Below, piece by piece: positions 32,705 through 40,085 of a stretch of 56,122 nucleotides of DNA; within the stretch, counting starts at the first letter, position 1, and every line of letters begins with the position of its first letter. The stretch comes from Chloroflexota bacterium (GTDB taxonomy: Bacteria > Chloroflexota > Anaerolineae > Anaerolineales > UBA4823). Below the pieces are notes generated by a model. The model was given only the letters and a program-made list of their open reading frames with translations. It was not told the origin of the DNA and did not search any database. A program made the translations under genes and the position numbers. The DNA lies in NCBI GenBank assembly GCA_029557965.1, contig JAKQIM010000028.1, forward strand, positions 1-56,122, given 5' to 3'.

Positions 32705-33439
32705 TTACAGCTTTTTTGCCACGAAAATGAAGTTTTCTGTCTCGGCGGTGTAAGGTGAGCCGTCGAATTCGCCATACGTTGCTTCAATGGCTAACCCGGC
32801 GCTGCGCACCTCTTCCAGGTAGCGCTCTGCTGCAACCAGCTCGTGCGTCACTTCTACGCTGGTGCGTTGAACGTCCCCATCTGGCAGCAAGTGGTCATAA
32901 TGCCAGGTGACGGTAAGGCGGTCTTTGCTGCGCTTCCAGGCGCTGCTGACCTGCACCGGGTCGCCGCTCAGGGGGTGCTCAAATTCATCTTCCACTTCTG
33001 GCTTGGCATTGGGCGGCAGGTCTAAGAGCACTTGCGGGTTGGGTACGCTGACAGCCAGCAGACCGCCGCTGTTCAGGTGCCTGGTGATGCACCCCAGGGC
33101 CCTGCGGCGGGTATCTGCGTCTAAGGTGCTCCAGGTGTTGCAGGGCACAATGACCAGGGGAAACTGCCGATCCAGGTTGAAATCGCTGAAATCAGCTTCC
33201 AGCAGGTGCGGGGCAGGCAGCACGTTAGGGCTCAAATTGCCTTGCAAGAAGTCGAGCATCTCGGGATCTTTGTCGATGCCCCAGGCGGCATACCCGGCCT
33301 CTGCCAGCGGGATGAGCACCCGCCCGGTGCCGCAGCCTAATTCTAGCAAGGGGCCGCCCTGCTTCTCGGCCAGGCTTTTCCAAAATGGCAAGTCTTCCAC
33401 ATCAAGCCCGTAATGGGCATGGAAATATAATGCTAACAT
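32705..33439 (-). CDS. Class I SAM-dependent methyltransferase
   Basis: 244 aa. GGAGG precedes the ATG by 3-4 nt. Motif I is LLELGCGTGRVLIPLAEAGY, then GIDKDPEMLDFL (acidic residue binding the ribose of SAM), and FPLVIVPCNTWSTLD as motif II. The C-terminal half is beta-rich (KDRLTVTWHYDHLLPDGDVQ), as in small-molecule methyltransferases. The substrate is unknown. It is convergent with ppgK and lies behind murJ on the same strand, 118 nt apart; that gap shows only AT-rich sequence that may hold its promoter. Confidence 0.85.
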   Translation of the reverse strand: MLALYFHAHYGLDVEDLPFWKSLAEKQGGPLLELGCGTGRVLIPLAEAGYAAWGIDKDPEMLDFLQGNLSPNVLPAPHLLEADFSDFNLDRQFPLVIVPCNTWSTLDADTRRRALGCITRHLNSGGLLAVSVPNPQVLLDLPPNAKPEVEDEFEHPLSGDPVQVSSAWKRSKDRLTVTWHYDHLLPDGDVQRTSVEVTHELVAAERYLEEVRSAGLAIEATYGEFDGSPYTAETENFIFVAKKL

Positions 33440-33557
33440 GAGCCTCCTTCGCGGCCCAGCTCTTGCCGCCGGCAGTTTGGGGTTATCAATAGCTTTCTGC
33501 GCGTTTGATGCCTATATTTAACCACAAAATAACAGGATGCACAGGCCGAACCGCGGG

Positions 33558-35183
33558 TTACCTTTTCACCTGCCGCAACACGGCACGCAGCAGGCTGCGC
33601 GTTTCAGGAACTCTCATGCCCAGCACCGCCAGGGCATAGACCAGGCTGCCCACCGCCACCCCGCCCAGGCAGATCAGCCAGGAAGGCCAGGCTGCACTCA
33701 AGGCCAGCCAAACCCACAGCGCCAGGCCCATCAACAGCGCCGCCGCCGCGGCCTGGACCGCCCCGGCCCATATCGAGGGCGCCGGCTCGCCGGGGGTTTG
33801 TTCGGCCTGGCTGTTTGCTTGCAAAGCCAGCCGCCGGCGCATCATCACCAGCAGGCCGGCTGCTTCAAGGGCCGTAGCCAGCGAGTTGGCCAGCGCCAGC
33901 CCGCCGTGGGGCATCCAGCCTGCCTGGGCAAACCAGGCCGAGAAGAGCAGGCTGAAAACCACGTTCAGGGCCATGGCCAGCGCCCCCACCAGCACAGGGG
34001 TGCGGGTATCGTGCAGGGCGTAGAAGGCGCGCGCCAGGATCTCGACCAGCGAATGCCCCACTAGCCCGGCGGCGTACCACAGCAGTGCCCAGGCCACCAG
34101 CTCGGTGGAGTGGGCGGTGAATTCCACGCCATCTTCATACAAAAATTGGATCAGGGGAAAGCGCAGCAAGATCAGGCCCACTGTGGCAGGGATAGCCAAC
34201 AGCAAGATGCCCCGCAGGGTGCCTGCCAGTGCGCCGCGCAGCTCATTGATCTTGCCCAAGGCCACCTGGGCTGAGAAGGTGGGCATGGCGGCAATGGCGA
34301 TGGATTGGGCAATGGCCGTTTGCGGCATGAGCATCAACGTGAACGCCAGGGTGATGGCTGAGACGCTGCCCTCTGGCAAAGATAGGGCAATGATGGTGTT
34401 GACGATGAAGTTCAACTGCACCACTGCCACCCCCACCAGGCGCGGTCCCATCAACAGCAGCACCTGGCGCACCTCGGCCATGCGCAGGCCCAGGGTGGCG
34501 CTGTACCGCCCGCCCAGGCGCAGCAGGCCGGGGATTTGCACCAGCAGGTGTAGGGCTGAGCCGGCCAATGCCCCCAGGGCCAGGCGCTGGATGCCCCACT
34601 CTTGCGGCAAGAGCAGCACCCCGCCGATCTGCCCCAGCGAGTACATGGCTGGGGCGATGGCTGGCAGCCAGAAGCGTTGGTGGGCGTTCAAGATGCCCAT
34701 CACCAGGCCGCTCAAGCCAAATATCACCACCGTGGGCAGCAAGATGCGCAGCAAAGAGATCGTCAGCGCCTCTTGCCCGATAGCCATCTCGGGCGCCAGC
34801 ACGAACAGCCCGTGGCGCACCAAGACCGGTGCCGTCAGGGCTGCCAGCCCTGCCACCAGGGTCAATACAGCCAACAGCAGGTTGGCCACTGCCGAGGCCA
34901 GCTTCCAGGCCCGCGCCTGGTGTTCTTGGGCCAAGAGCCCGGTGAAGGTGGGGATAAAGGCCGAGCCCAATGCCCCCCCCGCCATCAGGTTGAAGAGCAT
35001 CTCAGCTACCCGGTTGGCGGCGTTAAAGGAATCCAGTTCCAGGCTGGTGCCGAAAGCGCGGTAAATGATGATCCCGCGCACCAGCCCTGCCAGTTGCGTG
35101 AACAAGAAGGCCACCATCACGGTTCCCGCGGCGCGGGCGATCTGGCGGCTGGCAGGCTGGGCAGTGGTTGTATTGTTGGTCAT
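33558..35183 (-). CDS. murJ: Lipid II flippase MurJ
   Basis: 541 aa from ATG 35183; upstream residues in the open frame are non-coding repeat. The protein has about 14 membrane helices and the MurJ/MviN start (GTVMVAFLFTQLAGLVRGII, AFGTSLELDSFNAANRVAEM, GGALGSAFIPTF). It moves lipid II across the cytoplasmic membrane for peptidoglycan synthesis. TATAAT (35196-35191) ends 7 nt before the ATG and no ribosome-binding site is seen, so the mRNA is probably leaderless. Confidence 0.92.
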   Translation of the reverse strand: MTNNTTTAQPASRQIARAAGTVMVAFLFTQLAGLVRGIIIYRAFGTSLELDSFNAANRVAEMLFNLMAGGALGSAFIPTFTGLLAQEHQARAWKLASAVANLLLAVLTLVAGLAALTAPVLVRHGLFVLAPEMAIGQEALTISLLRILLPTVVIFGLSGLVMGILNAHQRFWLPAIAPAMYSLGQIGGVLLLPQEWGIQRLALGALAGSALHLLVQIPGLLRLGGRYSATLGLRMAEVRQVLLLMGPRLVGVAVVQLNFIVNTIIALSLPEGSVSAITLAFTLMLMPQTAIAQSIAIAAMPTFSAQVALGKINELRGALAGTLRGILLLAIPATVGLILLRFPLIQFLYEDGVEFTAHSTELVAWALLWYAAGLVGHSLVEILARAFYALHDTRTPVLVGALAMALNVVFSLLFSAWFAQAGWMPHGGLALANSLATALEAAGLLVMMRRRLALQANSQAEQTPGEPAPSIWAGAVQAAAAALLMGLALWVWLALSAAWPSWLICLGGVAVGSLVYALAVLGMRVPETRSLLRAVLRQVKR

Positions 35184-35190
35184 GGGGCTG

Positions 35191-35196
35191 ATTATA
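35191..35196 (-). promoter_or_regulatory. -10 box of murJ
   Basis: TATAAT on the minus strand, 7 nt before the murJ ATG. The expected -35 position (35214-35219) falls at the edge of the inverted-repeat element, reading GGTAAA. Confidence 0.55.
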
Positions 35197-35212
35197 TCCG
35201 TAAAAGCGGGGG

Positions 35213-35384
35213 TTTTACCGCAGAGACGCAGAGAAAAACAACATAACGCCAACACTAACGCAAAGACGCCAGGAAGCCAGGGCGCGAAGAAAAGCTTTAT
35301 CAACCTTTGCGAGCTTTGGGTCATTGCTGCTTTGCGTTCGATCTTTGTAGGAAAACTCGGCGCACGCTGCGGCTTTGCGGTAGA
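35213..35384. repeat. Inverted-repeat element between murJ and the ABC ATPase gene
   Basis: The left end TTTTACCGCAGAGACGCAGA and the right end CTGCGGCTTTGCGGTAGAA are imperfect inverted repeats. Internal ACGCAAAGACGC and CTTTGCGAGC segments also pair. It shares the CACCGCAGAGACGC-type core with the element at 50760-50834. It fills the divergent gap between two genes. Confidence 0.7.
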
Positions 35385-35392
35385 AGGGGTGA

Positions 35393-35398
35393 TATACT
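35393..35398 (+). promoter_or_regulatory. -10 box of the ABC ATPase gene
   Basis: TATACT ends 9 nt before ATG 35408. AGGAG is present but only 1 nt from the ATG, so initiation may not use it. Confidence 0.4.
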
Positions 35399-35407
35399 TC
35401 CAGGAGA

Positions 35408-37156
35408 ATGATCACCTTCCAGAATGTGACCTTCACCTATCCTGGCGCCAGCCGCCCGGCCCTGCAAGAGGTCAGCCTGCACATCCCCGGCGGCACACTC
35501 TGCCTGGTGGCAGGGGCTTCGGGCTCGGGCAAGTCGACCCTCCTGCGCTGCATCAACGGGCTGGCCCCGCATTTCAGCGGCGGGCGCATGGTGGGCAACA
35601 TTACCGTGGATGGGCTAGACCCGGTGCGCCTTTCTCCGCAGGGCATGAGCCGGCACGTGGGCTTTGTTTTCCAGGATCCTGAAGCGCAGTTTGTGGTCGA
35701 CCAGGTGGAAGATGAGATTGCCTTTGCCCTTGAGAACCAGGCCATGCCGCTGCCCGAGATGACACAGCGCGTGGGCGAGGCACTCGATCTGCTGGAGCTG
35801 AAGCCTTTGCGCCGCCGGCGGCTCGAAACGCTCTCGGGCGGCGAGCGGCAGCGGGTGGCGATTGCCGCCGCCCTGGCCTTGCGCCCCCAGGTGCTGGTGC
35901 TCGACGAGCCCACCTCGCAGCTTGATCCGCACACTGCCGAAGAGGTGCTGCAAGCCCTGCTGCGCTTGAATAAGTCCTTGGGCCTGACCATTGTCCTGGC
36001 TGAGCACCGCCTGGAGCGCGTCTTGCCCTTTGCGGGGCAGATGCTGTACCTGGCGGCTGGTCAACCGGGCCTGGTTTCAGGCCCGCCGCGCCAGGTGCTG
36101 GAGCGGGTTGATCTCAACCCGCCGTTGGTGGCCTTGGGCAAGGCCATGGGCTGGCAGCCCCTGCCGCTGACGGTAGAGGAAGCGCGGGCGCATATAACGG
36201 CTGAAGTGGCGGCGGCGATTCCAGAAAAAGACATGCTAGCAACGCCTTCAGTCGTGACCGGTAAAACACATATTCCTCCCGCTGCCGGACCTTTCATCCA
36301 GGCTGAGGGGCTGGGCGTCTCATATGGCGATTTCTGCGCGCTGCGAGATGCCAGCCTTTCCCTTTTTCCCGGGCAGATCGCCGCCCTGCTGGGCCCCAAC
36401 GGGGCCGGTAAGACCACCCTCCTGCGCTGCCTGGTGGGCTTGCTGCGCCCTCAGCAGGGGCGGGTGCTGGTTGCCGGGCAAGATATTGCCGGGCAGGATA
36501 CGGCTGAGATCTGCCGCCGGGTGGGCTACCTGCCCCAAGACCCCAACGCCCTGCTCTTTGCCGATAGCGTGCTGGATGAACTGCTGGCCACGCTGCGCAA
36601 TTTTTCATCACCTGCCGGGCGAAGGAAGAAGCCTGAAGCGGTGCTCTCTACCGCAGCGGTGCTCTCTACCGCAGCGGTGCTCTCTACCGCAGCGGTCACA
36701 GTCGATCCAAAAGTGGTTGCTTTGACTTTGCTGGAGCGCCTGGGCTTGAGCAGCCTGGCTGCGGCCTACCCGCGTGATTTGAGCGCCGGAGAGCGCCAGC
36801 GGGCCGCCCTGGGCGCCGTGACCGTGACCCACCCGGCTGCACTGCTGCTCGATGAGCCCACGCGCGGCCTGGATTATGCTGCCAAGCGCACCCTGGCCTC
36901 TCTGCTGCAAGGTTGGCGCAATGAGGGCATGGCCATTTTGCTGGTGACGCACGATGTGGAGCTTGCCGCCGCCGCTGCCGACCGGGCTATCCTGATGGAG
37001 GCGGGCCAGATCACCGCCGACGGCCCGGCAGCCGAGGTGTTGGGCCGATCGAAGCATTTCGTGCCCCAGGTGATGCAGGTCTTTTCAGAAATCTATCCAT
37101 CTTTGTCCCCAGAAGACCCAGGAATGGAGGTAAAAGCGTATGCTTGCCAGGAGTAA
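35408..37156 (+). CDS. Fused double ATPase of an ECF-type (cobalt/vitamin) ABC importer
   Basis: 582 aa with two ABC cassettes. Domain 1: Walker [14 protein letters not shown] (about 36), Q-loop FVFQDPEAQ, signature LSGGERQR, Walker [13 protein letters not shown]. Domain 2: Walker [14 protein letters not shown] (about 330), Q-loop [11 protein letters not shown], signature LSAGERQR, Walker [12 protein letters not shown] and the H-loop VTHD. The FQDPE/PQDPN Q-loops are typical of EcfA proteins. Between Q-loop and signature of domain 2, residues about 400-430 are an odd insert made from an 18-nt tandem repeat (AVLSTA three times). The EcfT and substrate-binding S components that such ATPases need are not in the window. 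The next gene overlaps by 17 nt. Confidence 0.85.
   Translation: MITFQNVTFTYPGASRPALQEVSLHIPGGTLCLVAGASGSGKSTLLRCINGLAPHFSGGRMVGNITVDGLDPVRLSPQGMSRHVGFVFQDPEAQFVVDQVEDEIAFALENQAMPLPEMTQRVGEALDLLELKPLRRRRLETLSGGERQRVAIAAALALRPQVLVLDEPTSQLDPHTAEEVLQALLRLNKSLGLTIVLAEHRLERVLPFAGQMLYLAAGQPGLVSGPPRQVLERVDLNPPLVALGKAMGWQPLPLTVEEARAHITAEVAAAIPEKDMLATPSVVTGKTHIPPAAGPFIQAEGLGVSYGDFCALRDASLSLFPGQIAALLGPNGAGKTTLLRCLVGLLRPQQGRVLVAGQDIAGQDTAEICRRVGYLPQDPNALLFADSVLDELLATLRNFSSPAGRRKKPEAVLSTAAVLSTAAVLSTAAVTVDPKVVALTLLERLGLSSLAAAYPRDLSAGERQRAALGAVTVTHPAALLLDEPTRGLDYAAKRTLASLLQGWRNEGMAILLVTHDVELAAAAADRAILMEAGQITADGPAAEVLGRSKHFVPQVMQVFSEIYPSLSPEDPGMEVKAYACQE
36638..36696 (+). repeat. 18-bp in-frame tandem repeat in the ABC ATPase
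   Basis: The unit GCGGTGCTCTCTACCGCA is repeated three times without a mismatch, plus GCGGT of a fourth, encoding [20 protein letters not shown]. Perfect identity suggests recent expansion or strong homogenisation. Confidence 0.95.
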
Positions 37157-37577
37157 ATGTAGTGCTATGATCATAGCCATTGTTGAAGGCCTTGTATATG
37201 CAGTCGCCTACCTGCTCGTGGTTTTGGCAAACCATTACCAGTCTCATGGCAGCCTTCCCCCGATACAAGCAGAGCTCAATGCTATGTCTTCGTGGGCTAT
37301 GGCTGCCATTGCTGTGCTTATCATCATTGGGATCATTGCCTTTGGTGCCTTCGTCATCTACAAACTGAAGGATGATGTGTATTATGGGCTTGGTGGGCTT
37401 CTGCGCTGGATCTGCCTGGCTTTCTTCTGTGGGTTCGTGTCGGGGTTGACCGGCTTGATCGAAGAGACTTCGCCAGTCGTTGAGACGTTGAAATCGCTTG
37501 TTGGGCTGATCATCTTTTTGGCGGCCTACCAGGTCATCTTCAAGGTTCTGCCCTCCAGTGCCAGGAAAAAGGCCTGA
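37140..37577 (+). CDS. Small four-helix membrane protein of unknown function
   Basis: 145 aa from ATG 37140, which has GGAGGT 8 nt upstream inside the ATPase gene; an ATG at 37167 is an alternative. Four hydrophobic segments: [60 protein letters not shown] and [20 protein letters not shown]. It ends in a basic tail (SARKKA). It overlaps the ATPase by 17 nt, so it is co-translated; it is too short for a typical EcfT, and I cannot place it as an S component. Confidence 0.6.
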   Translation: MLARSKCSAMIIAIVEGLVYAVAYLLVVLANHYQSHGSLPPIQAELNAMSSWAMAAIAVLIIIGIIAFGAFVIYKLKDDVYYGLGGLLRWICLAFFCGFVSGLTGLIEETSPVVETLKSLVGLIIFLAAYQVIFKVLPSSARKKA

Positions 37578-37589
37578 CCAGAAGCCGGT

Positions 37590-38141
37590 ATGAGGCTTCT
37601 AAAGGAAATTTTCCGCTGGCAGGGTTTGCGCTGCCGGCAGCCTGTCAATCCCAATGGTCGGGCCATCACCCGCCAGGCGGTCAGGGGTATTATCCTGGAT
37701 GGGGATCAGGTGTTGATGGTCTACTCGGCTCAAAATGGAGATTACAAATTTCCGGGCGGTGGGGTTGAAGCGGGTGAATCGCAAGCCGAAGCTTTGCGCA
37801 GAGAGATCCTGGAAGAATGCGGGGCAAATATCACTGGCCCGATGCAGCCGTTTGGGAGGGTGATCGAATATGACCTCCCCATCGAACCCGAGTACGATGT
37901 ATTCCAGATGACTTCTTATTATTACCTGTGCCAGGTTGAGGGGGTGCTTGGCAATCAAAACCTGGATGCGTATGAGCAAGACTTGGGCTTTACCCCGCGC
38001 TGGGTGAGCATTGACCATGCCATCCAATGCAACGCGGCGCAATTGCAAGCCGATCTCCCCAATCTGCTGCCTTGGGCCAAAAGAGAGCTGTTTGTGCTGG
38101 AATTGGTCAAGGCAGGCTTGATCACCCATGAAGACGAATGA
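37590..38141 (+). CDS. NUDIX hydrolase
   Basis: 183 aa. A single NUDIX box, GGGVEAGESQAEALRREILE continuing ECGA (about 50-73), is complete. The context VRGIILDGDQVLMVYSAQNG fits an MutT-like fold. The substrate is unknown. The ATG is 12 nt after the small membrane protein; no strong ribosome site is seen, so coupling is likely. The stop lies inside the next gene (14-nt overlap). The first 10 codons have a diverged copy further downstream at 38618. Confidence 0.88.
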   Translation: MRLLKEIFRWQGLRCRQPVNPNGRAITRQAVRGIILDGDQVLMVYSAQNGDYKFPGGGVEAGESQAEALRREILEECGANITGPMQPFGRVIEYDLPIEPEYDVFQMTSYYYLCQVEGVLGNQNLDAYEQDLGFTPRWVSIDHAIQCNAAQLQADLPNLLPWAKRELFVLELVKAGLITHEDE

Positions 38142-38652
38142 CTTTCTCGGTAAAACCTGGGAGATCGACTGCATGGGCTGCGCCATTCGTGATGGCTCCA
38201 TGCAGGTTCCGGGCGGAGTGATCTACCGGGGTTCCCATTTCTGCCTCCACCAGGATCCGCTCATCCCCTTGCCGGGCTTTCTGGTCATTGCATCATTAAG
38301 GCATATTCAATCCATCGCTGACATGGACGCGGCTGAGTATGATGAGTTTGCCAAGCTCTTGCGGGCCGCTCATACTGCCATCAAGACCGTCACCCATATC
38401 GAGCACCTGACCCTCATCCAGGAAGAAAGCTCTAACCACTTTCACCTATGGTTCTTCCCCTGGACACAAGCTGTCCTGGATCGCTACGGCTCACCTTCCC
38501 TGGCAAAGGTGCGCGCCATCATGGCCGATTATCGCCAGCAGCCGTTGGACGATGCCGGTTGGCAACTGTTGAAAGGATCGATTGAAGAGATGAGGGCGCT
38601 GCCGGTGTGGAGGCGGCATGAAGCTCCTAAAGGAAATCTGTCGCCGGCATGA
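38128..38652 (+). CDS. HIT-like nucleotide-binding protein
   Basis: 174 aa. A small CMGC motif lies at residues 15-18. The histidine-triad area reads SNHFHLWFFPW (about 106-116), i.e. HxHxx with the last His replaced, so it is a divergent member or a nucleotide-binding remnant of the family. The pattern PGFLVIASLRHIQSIADMDA (HIT N-half) and EYDEFAKLLRAAHTA helix fit HIT proteins. Family members hydrolyse or transfer nucleotide monophosphates. The gene starts inside the NUDIX gene; both families act on nucleotide derivatives, so a shared pathway is plausible. Confidence 0.72.
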   Translation: MKTNDFLGKTWEIDCMGCAIRDGSMQVPGGVIYRGSHFCLHQDPLIPLPGFLVIASLRHIQSIADMDAAEYDEFAKLLRAAHTAIKTVTHIEHLTLIQEESSNHFHLWFFPWTQAVLDRYGSPSLAKVRAIMADYRQQPLDDAGWQLLKGSIEEMRALPVWRRHEAPKGNLSPA

Positions 38653-38695
38653 ATTTCATTCAGAAGTTTGCCGCTCCACTGTCCAACTGATATAA
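38618..38695 (+). pseudogene. Vestigial copy of the NUDIX gene start
   Basis: A 25-codon open frame starts ATGAAGCTCCTAAAGGAAAT, encoding MKLLKEICRRHE; the NUDIX gene at 37590 starts ATGAGGCTTCTAAAGGAAAT, encoding MRLLKEIFRWQG. After about 33 nt the similarity ends. It overlaps the 3' end of the HIT gene. It looks like the remaining start of a former second NUDIX-type gene. Confidence 0.5.
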
Positions 38696-38696
38696 T
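38668..38696 (+). promoter_or_regulatory. Promoter upstream of the MFS gene
   Basis: TTGCCG (38668-38673), a 17-bp spacer and TATAAT (38691-38696): the best housekeeping-type promoter in the window. The RNA should start near 38703. Confidence 0.65.
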
Positions 38697-38702
38697 GAAT
38701 CT

Positions 38703-38735
38703 ATGTCATACGCGTTCTTCCACCCACCCCGTTAA
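38703..38735 (+). CDS. Possible leaderless 10-codon ORF in the MFS gene leader
   Basis: ATG at 38703 coincides with the predicted RNA start; the frame encodes MSYAFFHPPR then TAA. It has no ribosome-binding site and would be read only from a leaderless RNA. It could regulate the MFS gene 90 nt downstream, or be chance. Confidence 0.25.
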   Translation: MSYAFFHPPR

Positions 38736-38825
38736 CTCTCCGCCTTACCTCCGGCGCGAGCACCGCCTCTTTCTCCAGGTATCTTGATCCTATGATTACT
38801 TACATCCTGAGAGAAAGAGGTAAAC

Positions 38826-40064
38826 ATGCTTAATTTAACCAAGTCCCCAAAATCGAATATCCTTCTGAGTTTTTTGCGCGGCGGCTTTTCGTTGACCGTG
38901 CTCTTCTTGTTGATCGAGTTCTTCGACGAGCTGAACTACGGCGTTGAAGGCGCTGCCTTGCCCGCCTTGCGTACCGACCTGGGATTGTCTTATGCCCAGG
39001 TGGGGCTGCTGCTGGGGTTGCCTGGCATGCTCAATATCCTGTTTGAGCCCATCATCATGCTGTTGGGCGATACCCGCTTGCGCAAGCGCCTGGTCATCGG
39101 CGGCGGCCTGGCCATCGCCGCGGCCCTGCTGGTGATCGCCGCCTCGCATTCCTTTGTGCTCATCTTATTAGCCCTTATCGTGGCCTTCCCAGCCAGCGGG
39201 GCTTTCGTCTCGCTGGTGCAGGCGACAATGATGGACCTGAATCAGGGCCGTGAAGCCCAAATGATGGCCCGCTGGACTGTTGCCGGTTCGCTGGGCAACC
39301 TGCTTGGCCCCCTGCTGCTGGCGGCGGGGTTTGCCCTGGGCCTGAGCTGGCGCTGGACTTACGCCGGGCTGGCGGTCATCTGCCTGGGCCTGGTGCTGAT
39401 GGTCTTGCCGCGCGCCTTTCCCAGTCATGACAAACGGCTGGAACCCTTACCGCACGGTGAGGCTGGCGATGCTCAGCCGCACAGCCTGAAAGACCTGTGG
39501 AACGGTTTGCGCCAGGCGCTGCGTACCCCGCGCTTGCTGCGCTGGATGCTGCTCTTACAGCTTGGCGATCTGCTGTTAGACGGCCTGACCGCCTACCTGC
39601 CGCTCTATTTCACCGATGTCATGCGCCTGGACCTGGCCCAATCTGGCTTGCTGTTGAGCGTGCTGATGGGCGCCGGCCTGGTCTCGAACATTGCCCTTGT
39701 CCCCCTGCTAGAAAAAGTGCCCGGCCGCTGGCTGGTGCGCCGTTCGGCGGCGGCCGCGGCCCTGATCTATGCCGCCTGGTTGTTGGTTCCCTGGCTGTGG
39801 GTCAAGATCGGCCTCATCATCCTGCTCAAGCTGATCACCCTGGGCTGGTACGAGGTGCTGCAGGGCGAGGCTTACGCCAGCGTCCCGGGGCGCTCGGGTA
39901 CGGTCATGGCCATCAATTCGGTCTTTGGGCTTTTCGGCAGTGGGGTAGCCTGGCTGGTGGGTTTTGCAGCGGCCAGGGCCGGGCTTCCGGCTGCCATGTG
40001 GCTGCTCTTGGCTGGGCCGCTGTGCCTGGTGTTCTTGGTGCCAAAGGGAGAGCAACCTCGGTGA
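38826..40064 (+). CDS. MFS transporter
   Basis: 412 aa, about 12 membrane helices in two halves split by a hydrophilic loop near 200-225 (FPSHDKRLEPLPHGEAGDAQ). AGAGGT precedes the ATG by 5 nt. The loop between helices 2 and 3 (LLGDTRLRKRLVIGG) corresponds to the MFS signature area. Major-facilitator proteins move small solutes with protons or as exchangers; this one resembles drug or sugar efflux permeases but the substrate cannot be read. The gene is separated from its promoter by a leader of about 120 nt. Confidence 0.88.
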   Translation: MLNLTKSPKSNILLSFLRGGFSLTVLFLLIEFFDELNYGVEGAALPALRTDLGLSYAQVGLLLGLPGMLNILFEPIIMLLGDTRLRKRLVIGGGLAIAAALLVIAASHSFVLILLALIVAFPASGAFVSLVQATMMDLNQGREAQMMARWTVAGSLGNLLGPLLLAAGFALGLSWRWTYAGLAVICLGLVLMVLPRAFPSHDKRLEPLPHGEAGDAQPHSLKDLWNGLRQALRTPRLLRWMLLLQLGDLLLDGLTAYLPLYFTDVMRLDLAQSGLLLSVLMGAGLVSNIALVPLLEKVPGRWLVRRSAAAAALIYAAWLLVPWLWVKIGLIILLKLITLGWYEVLQGEAYASVPGRSGTVMAINSVFGLFGSGVAWLVGFAAARAGLPAAMWLLLAGPLCLVFLVPKGEQPR

Positions 40065-40073
40065 TGGATTGGA

Positions 40074-40079
40074 TATAAT
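40074..40079 (+). promoter_or_regulatory. -10 box of the beta-propeller lipoprotein gene
   Basis: TATAAT ends 6 nt before ATG 40086, with no ribosome-binding site between; a leaderless candidate. It lies just after the MFS stop codon. Confidence 0.5.
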
Positions 40080-40085
40080 TGGCTT

